Positions 8,545-17,409 are shown, numbered from the stretch's first letter. The stretch is DNA of 64,000 nucleotides from Qipengyuania proteolytica (GCF_019711565.1 NZ_JAIGNN010000001.1:434001-498000); one strand, 5' to 3'. The notes: generated by a model not told the origin, from the sequence alone. Translations and numbers: made by a program.

Positions 8545-10071
8545 ATGAGCGACATGACCGTCATCAGCGAAGACGACCTGATCGAGAGCGTGGCCGACGC
8601 GCTCCAGTATATCTCCTATTACCACCCGATGGATTACATCCGCGCCTTGGGCAAAGCCTACGAGGCGGAGAAAGGCCCGGCCGCGAAGGACGCGATCGCG
8701 CAGATCCTGACCAATAGCCGTATGTGCGCCGAGGGGCACCGGCCGATCTGCCAGGATACCGGCATCGTCAACGTCTTCGTGAAATGGGGCATGAATTGCC
8801 GCCTCGCGAGCGACCGCTCGCTGCAGGAAGTCGTCGATGAAGGCGTGCGCCGCGCCTACAACCATCCCGACAACAAGCTGCGCGCCTCGATCCTCGCCGA
8901 TCCGGCCTTCACCCGCCGGAACACGCGCGACAATACGCCTTCGGTCCTCTCGGTCGAGATGGTGCCGGGCGACACGGTCAGCATCGACGTCGCGGCGAAG
9001 GGTGGCGGGAGCGAGAACAAGTCCAAGTTCAAGATGATGAACCCAAGCGACAATATCGTCGACTGGGTGATCGAACAGATACCATCGATGGGTGCGGGCT
9101 GGTGCCCGCCGGGGATGCTCGGCATCGGGATCGGCGGTACGGCAGAGCATTGCATGAAGCTCGCCAAGCTCAGCCTGATGGACCCGATCGACATGGGCCA
9201 GCTCAAGCAGCGCGGCGCGCAGACCGATATCGAGCAGCTGCGGATCGATATTTTCGATGCGGTCAACGCGATGGGTGTCGGCGCGCAGGGCCTGGGCGGG
9301 CTGTCGACCGTGCTCGACGTGAAGATCCTCGATGCGCCCTGCCATGCGGCGGGCAAGCCGGTGGCGATGATTCCCAACTGCGCCGCGACGCGGCACGCGC
9401 ATTTCACGCTCGACGGGTCGGGCCCGGCCTATCTCGAACCGCCGAAGCTAGACGAGTATCCGCAGGTCACGTGGAAGCCCGATGCGGCGGCCAAACGTGT
9501 GAACCTGGATGCACTGACGCCGGCGGAGGTTGCGAGCTGGAACCATGGCGACCGCCTGCTGCTGTCCGGCAAGATGCTCACCGGTCGCGACGCGGCGCAC
9601 AAGCGGATCCACGACATGATGGAGCGCGGCGAGGAGCTGCCGGTCGATTTCAGGGGCCGCGCGATCTACTACGTCGGCCCCGTCGATCCGGTGATGGGCG
9701 AGGTCGTCGGCCCGGCCGGTCCGACCACAGCGACGCGGATGGACAAGTTCACCGAGATGATGCTCGACCTCGGCCTGCTCGCCATGATCGGCAAGGCCGA
9801 GCGGGGGCACAATGCGGTCGAGGTGATCAGCAAGTTCAAGGTCGCCTATCTTATGGCGACCGGCGGCGCGGCCTATCTGGTCAGCCGCGCGATCAAAGGC
9901 GCGAAGGTCGTCGCCTTCGAGGATCTCGGCATGGAGGCGATCTACGAATTCGAGGTCGAGGACATGCCGGTTACGGTCGCCGTGGATGCCGCGGGCAACA
10001 ATGTCCACACGCTCGCGCCGGCCGAATGGCGTCGCCGTATCGCCGAAGGGGATTTCGCGCCCGCCGAATAG
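8545..10071 (+). CDS. Fumarate hydratase class I (iron-sulfur)
   Basis: A 508-residue [4Fe-4S] fumarase of the two-domain class I type, converting fumarate and malate in the TCA cycle. The N-terminal catalytic domain (to about 300) shows GHRPICQDTGIVNVFVKWG, with the cluster Cys in ICQDTG, the GIGIGGTAEHCMKLAK motif and CHAAGKPVAMIPNCAA. The C-terminal domain (about 320-505) has KMLTGRDAAHKRI and YYVGPVDP. The ATG at 8545 (MSDMTVISEDDL) is chosen over an upstream in-frame codon at 8488, which would add 19 unconserved residues. Stands alone in its own transcription unit. Confidence 0.95.
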   Translation: MSDMTVISEDDLIESVADALQYISYYHPMDYIRALGKAYEAEKGPAAKDAIAQILTNSRMCAEGHRPICQDTGIVNVFVKWGMNCRLASDRSLQEVVDEGVRRAYNHPDNKLRASILADPAFTRRNTRDNTPSVLSVEMVPGDTVSIDVAAKGGGSENKSKFKMMNPSDNIVDWVIEQIPSMGAGWCPPGMLGIGIGGTAEHCMKLAKLSLMDPIDMGQLKQRGAQTDIEQLRIDIFDAVNAMGVGAQGLGGLSTVLDVKILDAPCHAAGKPVAMIPNCAATRHAHFTLDGSGPAYLEPPKLDEYPQVTWKPDAAAKRVNLDALTPAEVASWNHGDRLLLSGKMLTGRDAAHKRIHDMMERGEELPVDFRGRAIYYVGPVDPVMGEVVGPAGPTTATRMDKFTEMMLDLGLLAMIGKAERGHNAVEVISKFKVAYLMATGGAAYLVSRAIKGAKVVAFEDLGMEAIYEFEVEDMPVTVAVDAAGNNVHTLAPAEWRRRIAEGDFAPAE

Positions 10072-10170
10072 CATTCCGCTCGACCAACGTGTGAACGGTC
10101 TCGACCGCGGCGCTGGCTTTCCGCGCCGCGAGCGGCCACATCACGGCATGGTTTGCAGCATGAACGCCAG

Positions 10171-11400
10171 ATGAATTCGACGACGCCCCACCTTCCCGCC
10201 CGAACCGTGCTCGGCTCGATCCTCGGCGTGTGGGTGATCTATTTCGCCCTTACCACGATCCGCGGCGAACTGTCCGGCTTCGGCCTCGAATGGGAAATGC
10301 TGTGGCGGCGCGGCGTGGTCTGCCTCGTCGGCGTTGCCGCGACGGTGGGCATGTGGCTCGTCCTTCGCTTGTTCGACCGGCGATCGCTTGCGATCAAGGT
10401 GACGGTGGCGGCGCTGGTCTCGATGCCGGCCGCGCTAGTCATCGCGCAGACCAACCAGTGGATGTTCCTCCCTCTCCAGGGCCAGATCGAGCAGAAGATC
10501 GGGGAAGAGCGCGGCATTTCGATCCGCCGCGACGAATCGGGCAACCTGCTGGTCGACGTCCCGCGCGCGCCGATCGAGCGGGATGTCGACGAGGCGGAGG
10601 CGGCCGAACCGCAAACCGTCGAACCGGCAACCGAAAGCGTCCTGATCTCGCCCGCGCCCACGGCTATGGACCGCTGGCGCATGACCTTCGACATCGCGCT
10701 CGGCCGGTACTTCCTGCTGCTTGCCTGGGCGGCGCTCTATATCGCGATCCAGGCCCGCGCACAGGCGCTCGCGGCCGAACGCGAGGGCGAGCGTTTCCGC
10801 AGCGCCGCCAAGGCCGCCGAACTGCGCTCGCTGCGTTATCAGGTGAATCCGCATTTCCTGTTCAACACGTTGAACTCGCTCTCGGCGCTGGTGATGACCG
10901 GCAAGGCCGACCGCGCCGAGCAGATGATCCAGACCATCTCGCGCTTCTATCGCCACAGTCTTGCCGACGATTCCACCGGCGATGTGACGCTGGCCGACGA
11001 GATCGACCTGCAGGAACACTATCTGGAGATCGAGGCGGTCCGTTTCCCCGAGCGGTTGCGGGTCAAGGTCGATCTCCCGGACGAACTCGCGCATTACAAG
11101 GTGCCGGGCATGATCCTGCAGCCGCTGGTCGAGAATTCGGTCAAATACGGCGTCTCGGCGAGCGCGAAGCCGGTGACGGTTTCGATCGTCGCGCGCGAGG
11201 AGTATGGTCGGCTGGTCCTGACAGTCAGCGACGACGGTCCAGGGACACCGGCGGGTCATGGCGGCGGTTTCGGCATCGGCCTCGCCAATGTGCGCGACCG
11301 GCTAGAAGCACGCTTCGGCAACGAGGCGACCGTGACGTCCGGCCCGGCCCTCCAGGGCTACGAAACCGAACTCAGACTACCGATGGTGAAGCATGGCTGA
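10171..11400 (+). CDS. LytS/YehU-type sensor histidine kinase
   Basis: A 409-residue kinase with a membrane N-terminus (hydrophobic segments around residues 13-30, 45-70, 75-95 and 175-195), a His_kinase domain with the phospho-acceptor box RYQVNPHFLFNTLNSLSALV, and an HATPase_c domain with ILQPLVENSVKYGV (N box) and SDDGPGTPAGHGGGFGIGLANVRDRL (G boxes). It would phosphorylate the LytTR regulator immediately downstream, whose ATG overlaps its 3' end by 8 bases. The ATG at 10171 is preferred to an in-frame TTG at 10153. A paralogous pair lies at 47258-49290. Confidence 0.9.
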   Translation: MNSTTPHLPARTVLGSILGVWVIYFALTTIRGELSGFGLEWEMLWRRGVVCLVGVAATVGMWLVLRLFDRRSLAIKVTVAALVSMPAALVIAQTNQWMFLPLQGQIEQKIGEERGISIRRDESGNLLVDVPRAPIERDVDEAEAAEPQTVEPATESVLISPAPTAMDRWRMTFDIALGRYFLLLAWAALYIAIQARAQALAAEREGERFRSAAKAAELRSLRYQVNPHFLFNTLNSLSALVMTGKADRAEQMIQTISRFYRHSLADDSTGDVTLADEIDLQEHYLEIEAVRFPERLRVKVDLPDELAHYKVPGMILQPLVENSVKYGVSASAKPVTVSIVAREEYGRLVLTVSDDGPGTPAGHGGGFGIGLANVRDRLEARFGNEATVTSGPALQGYETELRLPMVKHG

Positions 11401-12142
11401 CGAAACCCCGGAAAAGCTTCGCACCCTCATCGTCGACGACGAGCCGCTGGCGGTCGAGCGGATGCAGGTGATCTGCGCCAAGATGGACGACCTCGCCGTC
11501 GTCGGCACGGCCAGCGACGGCGCGCAGGCGCTCCGCCTGATCGAAGCCCTGACGCCCGATCTCGTGCTGCTCGATATGACCATGCCCGAGGTCGACGGCC
11601 TGTCGGTCGCCAAGGCTATGGCCAAGGAAGACAAGCGCCCGGCCATCGTCTTCGTGACCGCGCATGACAATTATGCGGTCGAGGCCTTCGATCTCGACGC
11701 CGTCGATTACGTCCTGAAGCCGGTCAAGCCCGAGCGGCTCGAACGCGCGATCAAGCGCGCGATGGCCCGGCAGGGCGATAGCGAACGCGAGGACAGCCGC
11801 TGGCTCGAGGAGCTCTGGATACCGCATCGGTCGGAACTGATCCGCATTGCGACCAGCGAAGTGAGCCGCATCGATGCGGAGCGGGACTACGTGCGCCTGC
11901 ATGTCGGCGAGGGCGACGACGCCCGCACCTATCTGCTGTTGCAGACGATTGCCGGCCTCGAAAAGCGGCTCGATCCCGCCAGGTTCATCCGCATCCACCG
12001 CTCCACCATCCTGCGCAAGGACCGGATCACCGGGCTCCGGCACGACGGGCTCGGAGTGTGGTCGGTCGAAATGGGCGACGAGGAAGCATTACGGATCGGG
12101 CGCACCTACCTCCCCAAGGTCAAGGCCATGGCGGGGCGCTGA
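11393..12142 (+). CDS. LytTR family response regulator
   Basis: A 249-residue regulator: receiver domain (residues about 11-125) with acidic pair DDEP, phospho-acceptor Asp in LLDMTMPEVDG, and the conserved Lys in VDYVLKPVKPE; then a LytTR DNA-binding domain (about 140-247) with RDYVRLHVGEG, RFIRIHRSTILRKDRI and a C-terminal GRTYLPKVK. LytTR proteins bind paired direct repeats to activate target promoters. Overlaps the kinase gene by 8 bases. The regulon is unknown. Confidence 0.93.
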   Translation: MADETPEKLRTLIVDDEPLAVERMQVICAKMDDLAVVGTASDGAQALRLIEALTPDLVLLDMTMPEVDGLSVAKAMAKEDKRPAIVFVTAHDNYAVEAFDLDAVDYVLKPVKPERLERAIKRAMARQGDSEREDSRWLEELWIPHRSELIRIATSEVSRIDAERDYVRLHVGEGDDARTYLLLQTIAGLEKRLDPARFIRIHRSTILRKDRITGLRHDGLGVWSVEMGDEEALRIGRTYLPKVKAMAGR

Positions 12143-12195
12143 GGCGCCGTTCCCGCCTGTCCCGACGGGCTTCTTATCCTGCACCACAAGAAGAC

Positions 12196-12229
12196 GGCCC
12201 CGACCGGGGGACTGCATCCGGTCGGGGCC
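12196..12229. terminator. Strong 12-bp hairpin after the LytTR gene
   Basis: GGCCCCGACCGG (12196-12207) and CCGGTCGGGGCC (12218-12229) form a perfect 12-bp stem around a 10-base loop, between the plus-strand LytTR gene and the minus-strand urcA. There is no T run, so termination may be weak or assisted; the placement suits a bidirectional terminator. Confidence 0.6.
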
Positions 12230-12308
12230 TAAGGCTTGGGCCGTGCTGGGGGTAACAGCCGCCCGTCATGCGCTGCTCTGGGGCAGCTATGGTCTTGTGC
12301 GGCGGGCG

Positions 12309-12611
12309 TCAGCCGCCCAGCGCCGAGGCTTCGATGGCCGCGGCTACGCGGTCCTGGGCATTGGCGCGTGCCCGGTCGAAACAGGCGCGCGCTTTCGGAT
12401 CGGGAATGCGGGTTCCGCTGCGCACGGCGTGGTATCCGCAGACTTCGCGTGCGGCATTGTCGATCCGGCGGTCGAGCCGCTTCTGCCCTTCGGGCGAAGC
12501 GAGGTTGAGGTCGGCATAGCTGACATGGACGGACTGGGCGTCCTGCGCGAGGGTGGGGGCGGCGGTCATCGCCAGGCCAGCGGCTGCAAGGGCTGCGAAT
12601 GGGGTTTTCAT
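12309..12611 (-). CDS. UrcA family protein
   Basis: A 100-residue secreted protein of the UrcA family, found mostly in sphingomonads and caulobacters. Residues 1-22 are a signal peptide (FAALAAAGLAMTAAPTLAQ). The mature part has the typical VSYADLNLASPEGQKRLDRRI and ACFDRARANA motifs plus two cysteines (CGYHAV, ACFDRA) that may form a disulfide. Function of the family is unknown. A GGAG sequence precedes the ATG. An unusual inverted repeat with a G-rich loop lies in its leader. Confidence 0.85.
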   Translation of the reverse strand: MKTPFAALAAAGLAMTAAPTLAQDAQSVHVSYADLNLASPEGQKRLDRRIDNAAREVCGYHAVRSGTRIPDPKARACFDRARANAQDRVAAAIEASALGG

Positions 12612-12626
12612 GGGCGTTCTCCGGTT

Positions 12627-12678
12627 TGCGGAGGGTCCCGGAAGTTTGGGGGACTGGGGTGGGGGAGGACCCTCCGCA
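12627..12678. repeat. 12-bp perfect inverted repeat with G-rich loop upstream of urcA
   Basis: TGCGGAGGGTCC (12627-12638) and GGACCCTCCGCA (12667-12678) are exact inverted repeats. The 28-base loop has G runs on the plus strand at 12648-12652, 12656-12659 and 12661-12665, giving quadruplex potential. It ends about 16 bases before the urcA start codon, so it would fold in the urcA leader RNA next to the ribosome-binding site. The rest of the interval to 12813 shows nothing else convincing. Confidence 0.7.
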
Positions 12679-12813
12679 GTCCCTGTATTACCCAGCTACA
12701 ACTGTAATCGCACGGCGGAATCGACGGACGTTGCGGTTCTTGGACGGGCGCCATCGGATGGCCGACGAACGGCGATTGGCAATCGGCGGGCGTCGAGCCT
12801 ATGCCTTTTGTCG

Positions 12814-13080
12814 ATGGTCCTCGCTCTGCTCTTCGTCTGCGGCGTGCTCAACTTCGCGCTCGGGAAGGCGATGCTCGAGAGCAAGCACCCGATTCTCGAC
12901 AGCCTTCCCCCGGCCCTGCGTCGCAACGGGGGGCGCATGTCGCTCGGGTTCGAATTCGCGATCCTGCTGGCGGCGATGGTGCTGGCGGCCAACGGCTGGC
13001 CCGCCGCCATCTGGCTTTATGGCGGCTATACCGCGATCAACGGCCTGTTCTGCTGGCTCCTGATCGACGGCCGGCTCTGA
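12814..13080 (+). CDS. Small membrane protein, unknown function
   Basis: An 88-residue protein with three hydrophobic stretches: VLALLFVCGVLNFALG (about 2-17), LGFEFAILLAAMVLAANG (about 43-61) and PAAIWLYGGYTAINGLFCWLLI (about 63-84), with a short polar loop between the first two. I do not recognise a family. The ATG at 12814 has no clear ribosome-binding sequence and the frame is open upstream, so the start is uncertain. It lies 37 bases ahead of the lipid kinase gene on the same strand and may be cotranscribed with it. Confidence 0.5.
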   Translation: MVLALLFVCGVLNFALGKAMLESKHPILDSLPPALRRNGGRMSLGFEFAILLAAMVLAANGWPAAIWLYGGYTAINGLFCWLLIDGRL

Positions 13081-13117
13081 ACGGGAACCGGATTGGAGCG
13101 ACGAGCGCTCTTGGATC

Positions 13118-13975
13118 ATGACCACAGATCGAAAGAGCATCCTCATCGCCAATGCGCGCAGCGGCAGTAACAGCGATGCTGCTCTGCAGGCGCTCTGCCA
13201 GTGCCTGGGCGAGCATGGCATCGGTCACGACCGCCTGCTCGATATCTCAAGCGAAGGCCCTCCCGCCGCCGCCGAACTTGAGGCGGAAAAGGTCGGTCGG
13301 GTGATCGTCTTCGCCGGCGACGGTACGGTCAACGCCGTCGTGAACGGGCTAGCCGGCTGGGGCGGCGAGATCCTCGTCCTGCCCGGCGGCACGATGAACC
13401 TCCTGAGCGTCCGGTTGCATGGGGACGCGGTGCGGGAAGACGAGATCGTCGCTCGCGTCGCGCGGGGTGCGTATCGCTTGGTGCGGCCAGAGGTCGCCAG
13501 TTGCAGCGCCGGCAAAGCCCTCGCCGGGCTGCTTGCCGGACCCGGGACGGCCTGGGCCGATGTCCGGGAGGCCATGCGCGATGTCGATGTGCTCCGATTC
13601 GCGACGGGAGCAGGGGAAGCGGTTTCGCGCACCGCGTCTGGGGCCCGCGTCCGCTTCGGCGAACCCGGGCTGGGCCGTGACGACGGCTATCCGCTCGTCG
13701 AGATCACACCGGGTACGCGCGGCCTCCAGATCGACGCCTATAGCGCCGACAAGGCTGCCGATTACCTCCAGCACAGCTGGGCGCTGCTGCGCCGCAGCTT
13801 CCGCGAGGGCCCGCACGAGCGCTTGGGGCTGCTCGACCGGTTCGAGCTGGTCAATTGCGAGAGCGAGCCGATCGAAGTGCTGATCGACGGGGAGCCGGCG
13901 ACCCTCGGCCCGCGAGCCGAATTCGAGGTGGCCCGCTGCGCGGTCGATCTGCTAGCGACCGGCCATGGCTTCTGA
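13118..13975 (+). CDS. Diacylglycerol kinase-type lipid kinase
   Basis: A 285-residue protein of the DAGK_cat/LCB5 fold. The N-terminal ILIANARSGSNSDAA segment, the nucleotide-binding FAGDGTVNAVVNGLAG and the VLPGGTMNLLSVRL motif are all in place within the first 110 residues. The C-terminal half is a less conserved beta-rich domain. It would phosphorylate diacylglycerol or a related lipid at the membrane. Its last 11 bases overlap the downstream phosphoesterase gene. A second, more distant paralogue sits at 58698-59738. Confidence 0.85.
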   Translation: MTTDRKSILIANARSGSNSDAALQALCQCLGEHGIGHDRLLDISSEGPPAAAELEAEKVGRVIVFAGDGTVNAVVNGLAGWGGEILVLPGGTMNLLSVRLHGDAVREDEIVARVARGAYRLVRPEVASCSAGKALAGLLAGPGTAWADVREAMRDVDVLRFATGAGEAVSRTASGARVRFGEPGLGRDDGYPLVEITPGTRGLQIDAYSADKAADYLQHSWALLRRSFREGPHERLGLLDRFELVNCESEPIEVLIDGEPATLGPRAEFEVARCAVDLLATGHGF

Positions 13976-14825
13976 ATCCCGGCGCATCTTCCATCTGTCC
14001 GACATCCATTTCGGCCTCGAGAACAACCGCGCGCTCGATTGGGTGAAGCAGGAAATCGCCGACCAGCAACCCGACGCCGTCGCAATTACCGGCGATCTGA
14101 CGATGCGCGCGCGCCAGCGCGAGTTCGATGCGGCCACGCGCTGGATCAATTCGCTCGCTGCGCCGGTGACGGTCGAGGTGGGCAATCACGACATGCCCTA
14201 TTTCAATCCGCTGGAGCGCTTCTTCGCGCCTTATCGGCGGTTTCGCGGCATGGCGGAAAAGGTAGAACGCGAACTGGACCTGGGCTGCCTCGCGATCGTA
14301 CCGCTGAAAACCGCCGTGCGGGCCCAGCCACGGCTCAACTGGTCCAAGGGCTGGGTGACCGATGCCGCGCTGGAGAAATGCCTTGCGGCGATCGACTCCC
14401 TTCCCGCCGGTCGCCGGGCGCTGGTCGCCGTCCACCACCCGCTGCGCGAAGTCGGGACCGAGGGCACTGCCCTGACCAAGCACGGGGAAAAGGCGCTACG
14501 CGAACTGGCCAGGCGGCCCGTCGAAGCGGTCTTGTCCGGCCATGTCCACGACGCGTTCGACATCATGGAGCAGACGCCGGAGGGGCCGGTGCGCATGATC
14601 GGCGCAGGCACGCTGTCCAAACGCACCCGCTCGACCCCGCCCAGCTTCAACGAAATCCTGTGGGACGGCGAAGCGCTCTCGGTCACCGTGCGCAACCTCG
14701 AAGATGTCGAGACACGCGACATGCAGATCGACGACGTTCCCGAAAATGCCCTTCCGCCGCGCCACCCCGGCGAGCCGGTCGCGCCGGTGCGCCAGATCCC
14801 GCGGGTCGATCCGCCGGTCCATTAA
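13965..14825 (+). CDS. Calcineurin-like metallophosphoesterase
   Basis: A 286-residue phosphoesterase with the full metal-binding set: LSDIHFG, ITGDLTMRARQ, EVGNHDMP, VAVHHPLRE and LSGHVHDAF. This resembles the CpdA/Icc-type class III phosphodiesterases, whose substrates range from cyclic nucleotides to phospholipid headgroups; the substrate cannot be assigned from sequence. It overlaps the lipid kinase gene by 11 bases in another frame, so it is probably translated from the same message, which favours a lipid-related or signalling role by context only. Confidence 0.85.
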   Translation: MASESRRIFHLSDIHFGLENNRALDWVKQEIADQQPDAVAITGDLTMRARQREFDAATRWINSLAAPVTVEVGNHDMPYFNPLERFFAPYRRFRGMAEKVERELDLGCLAIVPLKTAVRAQPRLNWSKGWVTDAALEKCLAAIDSLPAGRRALVAVHHPLREVGTEGTALTKHGEKALRELARRPVEAVLSGHVHDAFDIMEQTPEGPVRMIGAGTLSKRTRSTPPSFNEILWDGEALSVTVRNLEDVETRDMQIDDVPENALPPRHPGEPVAPVRQIPRVDPPVH

Positions 14826-14892
14826 CGAAACCCCTAAAGCTCGCTGAAACCGGATCCCTGCATCCTTCCCTAGGCACAAGCTGGAGGTGGCA

Positions 14893-15090
14893 ATGGAATT
14901 CGTGAAGGCCGTACCGCTCGGTGCGATCCTGTCCGGCGTGATCTCGCTGGTGATCGGCTCGCAAGGTGCGCGCGGAGGGCAGATGGCCATTCACATGGCC
15001 GAACTCGCCGATTATTCCTTCTACTGGTCCTGGCCGGTGTTCTTCGCGGGAACGGGCCTCGCCTGGGGCATCATGCTGCTCCAGCGCTGA
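14893..15090 (+). CDS. Small two-helix membrane protein
   Basis: A 65-residue protein with two hydrophobic segments (about residues 6-24 and 43-63: SGVISLVIGSQ and WPVFFAGTGLAWGIMLLQR). A GGAGG at 14883-14887 lies 5 bases ahead of the ATG at 14893, which decides the start over the in-frame GTG at 14887. No family is recognised. The good ribosome-binding site and following terminator support a real gene. Confidence 0.7.
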   Translation: MEFVKAVPLGAILSGVISLVIGSQGARGGQMAIHMAELADYSFYWSWPVFFAGTGLAWGIMLLQR

Positions 15091-15124
15091 GTGCCTTGCC
15101 GGACATAGCCGCGCCCCAACGGAA

Positions 15125-15152
15125 AAGGGCGGCCCCTCGCGGGACCGCCCTT
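15125..15152. terminator. Bidirectional terminator after rpsI
   Basis: AAGGGCGG (15125-15132) pairs with CCGCCCTT (15145-15152), with an additional CCC/GGG inner stem after one mismatch and a 4-base loop. An A run at 15123-15126 becomes a U run on the minus strand, so it fits rpsI best while also ending the plus-strand small-protein gene. Confidence 0.7.
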
Positions 15153-15183
15153 CCTCGGTGACCGAATAGCTCGGTAATCCGGA

Positions 15184-15711
15184 TTAGCGCTTCGAGAACT
15201 GGAAGCTGCGGCGTGCCTTGGCGCGGCCGTACTTCTTGCGCTCGACCACGCGGCTGTCGCGGGTGAGGAAGCCGGCAGCCTTGACGGTGCTGCGCAGCGC
15301 CGGCTCGTACTTCGTCAGCGCCTGCGCGATGCCGTGCTTCACCGCACCGGCCTGGCCCGAGAGGCCGCCGCCCTTGACGGTGGCGACAACGTCGTACTGG
15401 CCCTGGCGTTCGGTGATGGTGAACGGCTGGTCGATGACCAGGCGCAGCGTCGGACGCGCGAAGTAGACTTCCTGGTCGCGGCCGTTGACGATCACCTTGC
15501 CGGTGCCCGGCTTGAGCCAGACGCGAGCGGTCGCGTCCTTGCGGCGGCCGGTGGCGTAGGCGCGGCCCTGGGCGTCGAGTTCCTGCTCGCGCAGGGGCAC
15601 GTCGGCCTTGGCGGCGATATCCGCGGCGTCACCCTGCGGAGCGTCGGCGGCGATGTCCTTCAGATCGGCGAGATCGGTGACGGTGTCGGTCTTGGTTTCG
15701 TCAGCCATCAT
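15184..15711 (-). CDS. rpsI: 30S ribosomal protein S9
   Basis: A 175-residue S9. The conserved domain begins near residue 48 ([21 protein letters not shown]) and ends with the signature tail [12 protein letters not shown], which reaches into the ribosomal P site. The acidic N-terminal extension of about 45 residues ([14 protein letters not shown]) is longer than in E. coli S9 and typical of alphaproteobacteria. The ATG overlaps the rplM stop by 4 bases; an ATG one codon later is also possible. Classic rplM-rpsI operon. Confidence 0.97.
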   Translation of the reverse strand: MMADETKTDTVTDLADLKDIAADAPQGDAADIAAKADVPLREQELDAQGRAYATGRRKDATARVWLKPGTGKVIVNGRDQEVYFARPTLRLVIDQPFTITERQGQYDVVATVKGGGLSGQAGAVKHGIAQALTKYEPALRSTVKAAGFLTRDSRVVERKKYGRAKARRSFQFSKR

Positions 15712-16187
15712 GCAACAGCCTTGTTCTTGCGGTTCATAGAGGCAACGTCGAGCGTTTCGGGCTTCTGGCCGTCATAGGGATGCTCGGTGCCGGCAAAGAC
15801 GTGCAGCGCGCGCATCTGCGCACGGCCGAGGGGGCCGCGCGGGATCATGCGCTCGACGGCCTTTTCGAGCACGCGCTCGGGGAAGCGGCCGCCCAGCACC
15901 TTGGCGGGGGTCGTTTCCTTGATGCCGCCGGCCCAGCCGGTGTGCTTGTAGTAGACCTTGTCGGTCATCTTCTTGCCGGTGAACTTCACCTTGTCGGCAT
16001 TGATGATGATGACGTGGTCGCCGCAATCGACGTGCGGGGTGTAGCTCGGCTTGTGCTTGCCGCGCAGGTGGTTGGCGACGATCGCCGCGAGGCGGCCGAC
16101 GACGAGGCCTTCGGCGTCGACGATGTGCCACTTCTTTTCGACCTCGGCCGGCTTGACCGACCGGGTCACCTTGGTGAGAGCCTTCAT
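15708..16187 (-). CDS. rplM: 50S ribosomal protein L13
   Basis: A 159-residue L13, starting at [16 protein letters not shown]. Conserved landmarks are [47 protein letters not shown] and [12 protein letters not shown]. The longer open frame upstream to 16259 is unconserved and rejected. It is the first gene of the rplM-rpsI operon, preceded by a 159-base intergenic region containing a possible promoter. It binds 23S rRNA early in large-subunit assembly; in other bacteria L13 controls its own operon. Confidence 0.97.
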   Translation of the reverse strand: MKALTKVTRSVKPAEVEKKWHIVDAEGLVVGRLAAIVANHLRGKHKPSYTPHVDCGDHVIIINADKVKFTGKKMTDKVYYKHTGWAGGIKETTPAKVLGGRFPERVLEKAVERMIPRGPLGRAQMRALHVFAGTEHPYDGQKPETLDVASMNRKNKAVA

Positions 16188-16276
16188 GGCTGAGTTCCGT
16201 GTCCTAGTGTTGATGCCGCGTTCGACGCGGCGTCCATTCGGCGAATCCGGCCAAGCCAAACCCGCGAAGCGACGCG

Positions 16277-16305
16277 CAAATGGCGTTCTATCCGCCGCTA
16301 GTCAA
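16277..16305 (-). promoter_or_regulatory. Possible rplM-rpsI promoter
   Basis: On the minus strand TTGACT (16305-16300) is followed after 17 bases by CATTTG (16282-16277). The -35 and spacing are good but the -10 is poor. It lies about 90 bases ahead of the rplM start, leaving room for a leader. Confidence 0.3.
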
Positions 16306-16346
16306 GCGTTTCCGCGGGTTTCGGGAGCGGTAAAATAAAACCGCAA

Positions 16347-17078
16347 TCAAATCTGGGTCAGCGTCCAGTGCTCGCGCGAGACGCGCATTTCCGCCCCGAT
16401 GCGGGTTTCCACGTCGCGTTCGATCCGCTCGAGCAGGCCGTCGATGGCCGAGGCCGTTGCTGTCAGCCGAACGGTCACCTCTCCGGTCGTGCCGTCGGCG
16501 AGGGGGACGGTACGCGAAAATTCGCGGCTTTCGGCCATTGGAAAGAACAGGTCGGTCGGGATGGCGCTCATGGCGGCGCCTGCCGCGCCCTGCAGCTTGG
16601 CCATGAAGCGCCTGGCCTCGTCCCTATCCCGCTGCGCGACGCCCCGCCCGACGAGCGAAGCGAGCGCGGCATCGACAGCCTCTGCGCTCGCCCCCACAGC
16701 CAGTGACTGCCCGCCGATGATGCGGCCGTCCGGGCCGAGCAATGCGGGAAAGGGGCCATCTTCCTTTCGCTCTGCTTCCATGGCGGCAATCGCCCCGAGT
16801 GCGGGCGGGGCATCGACTTCGCAGGTCTGCGCGAACGCATCGACCCGCAGCCCTCGCCCATTCTCGGCGAACCGGCACGACCAGCTGCGCGCGACGGTCA
16901 GCAGCTTGCCATCTGCCAGCGACCGTTCGACCCGACGGGTCAGCCTGAAATCGCCCGCGGGGGCCTGCTTCCGCTCCTCTGCCGCCAGCGCGACACGCGG
17001 AAGGCCGATCGCAAACACCGGCGCCAGCGCGCAAACGCCCATCCGGCGCATGGCATCGCGGCGATCGCTCGCTTTCAT
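16347..17078 (-). CDS. Exported protein of unknown function
   Basis: A 243-residue protein. Residues 1 to about 32 look like an export signal: a basic start (KASDRRDAMRRM), a hydrophobic stretch (GVCALAPVFAIGLP) and a VALAAEE cleavage region; the two Arg pairs hint at Tat export but the motif is not canonical. The mature part has two cysteines (SWSCRF, AQTCEV), probably a disulfide, and Ala/Arg-rich helices. No family recognised. The ATG at 17078 has a strong AGGGGGG ribosome-binding sequence, so the longer frame is rejected. It follows cutA by 10 bases and may be its operon partner. Confidence 0.65.
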   Translation of the reverse strand: MKASDRRDAMRRMGVCALAPVFAIGLPRVALAAEERKQAPAGDFRLTRRVERSLADGKLLTVARSWSCRFAENGRGLRVDAFAQTCEVDAPPALGAIAAMEAERKEDGPFPALLGPDGRIIGGQSLAVGASAEAVDAALASLVGRGVAQRDRDEARRFMAKLQGAAGAAMSAIPTDLFFPMAESREFSRTVPLADGTTGEVTVRLTATASAIDGLLERIERDVETRIGAEMRVSREHWTLTQI

Positions 17079-17088
17079 GGGGCCCCCC

Positions 17089-17409
17089 TCATTCCTCTGG
17101 CGAAACCAGCTCGCCCAGCCACGCCTGTGTCGCCGATCCCGCGGCATCGCAGCGCCAGCCCATTATTGCGGGCGCATCGTAGGGGTGCAAGTCCTCAAGC
17201 CGCGCCACGACGCTGTCGAGCAGCCGTGCGTCGGTCTTGAGCAATGCGGGCACTTCCTCGCCCTCCCCGCGCTCGCCCGACCAATCGAAGAAAGAGCGGA
17301 TCGCGTTGCCGATATTCATGCAGCCGATCAGCTTCTCGTCCAGCAGGATGCGTCCCGCCGTCTCGGCAGACTCCCGGTCCGGGAAAGGGCAATAGATCAG
17401 CGCGGTCAC
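17089..17409 (-). CDS. cutA: CutA family divalent-ion tolerance protein
   Basis: A 106-residue CutA. Typical motifs are the first strand TALIYCPFPDRESAETAGRIL, the CMNIGNAIRSFFDW loop (usual form C-x-N-I-x-x-x-x-S-x-F-x-W) and LHPYDAPAIMGWRC. CutA forms very stable trimers and has been linked to copper tolerance and signalling, without a settled mechanism. It starts at a GTG (17409) that overlaps the ctaA stop as GTGA. Placement directly after the heme A synthase gene suggests a link to copper or respiratory oxidase biogenesis. Confidence 0.9.
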   Translation of the reverse strand: MTALIYCPFPDRESAETAGRILLDEKLIGCMNIGNAIRSFFDWSGERGEGEEVPALLKTDARLLDSVVARLEDLHPYDAPAIMGWRCDAAGSATQAWLGELVSPEE

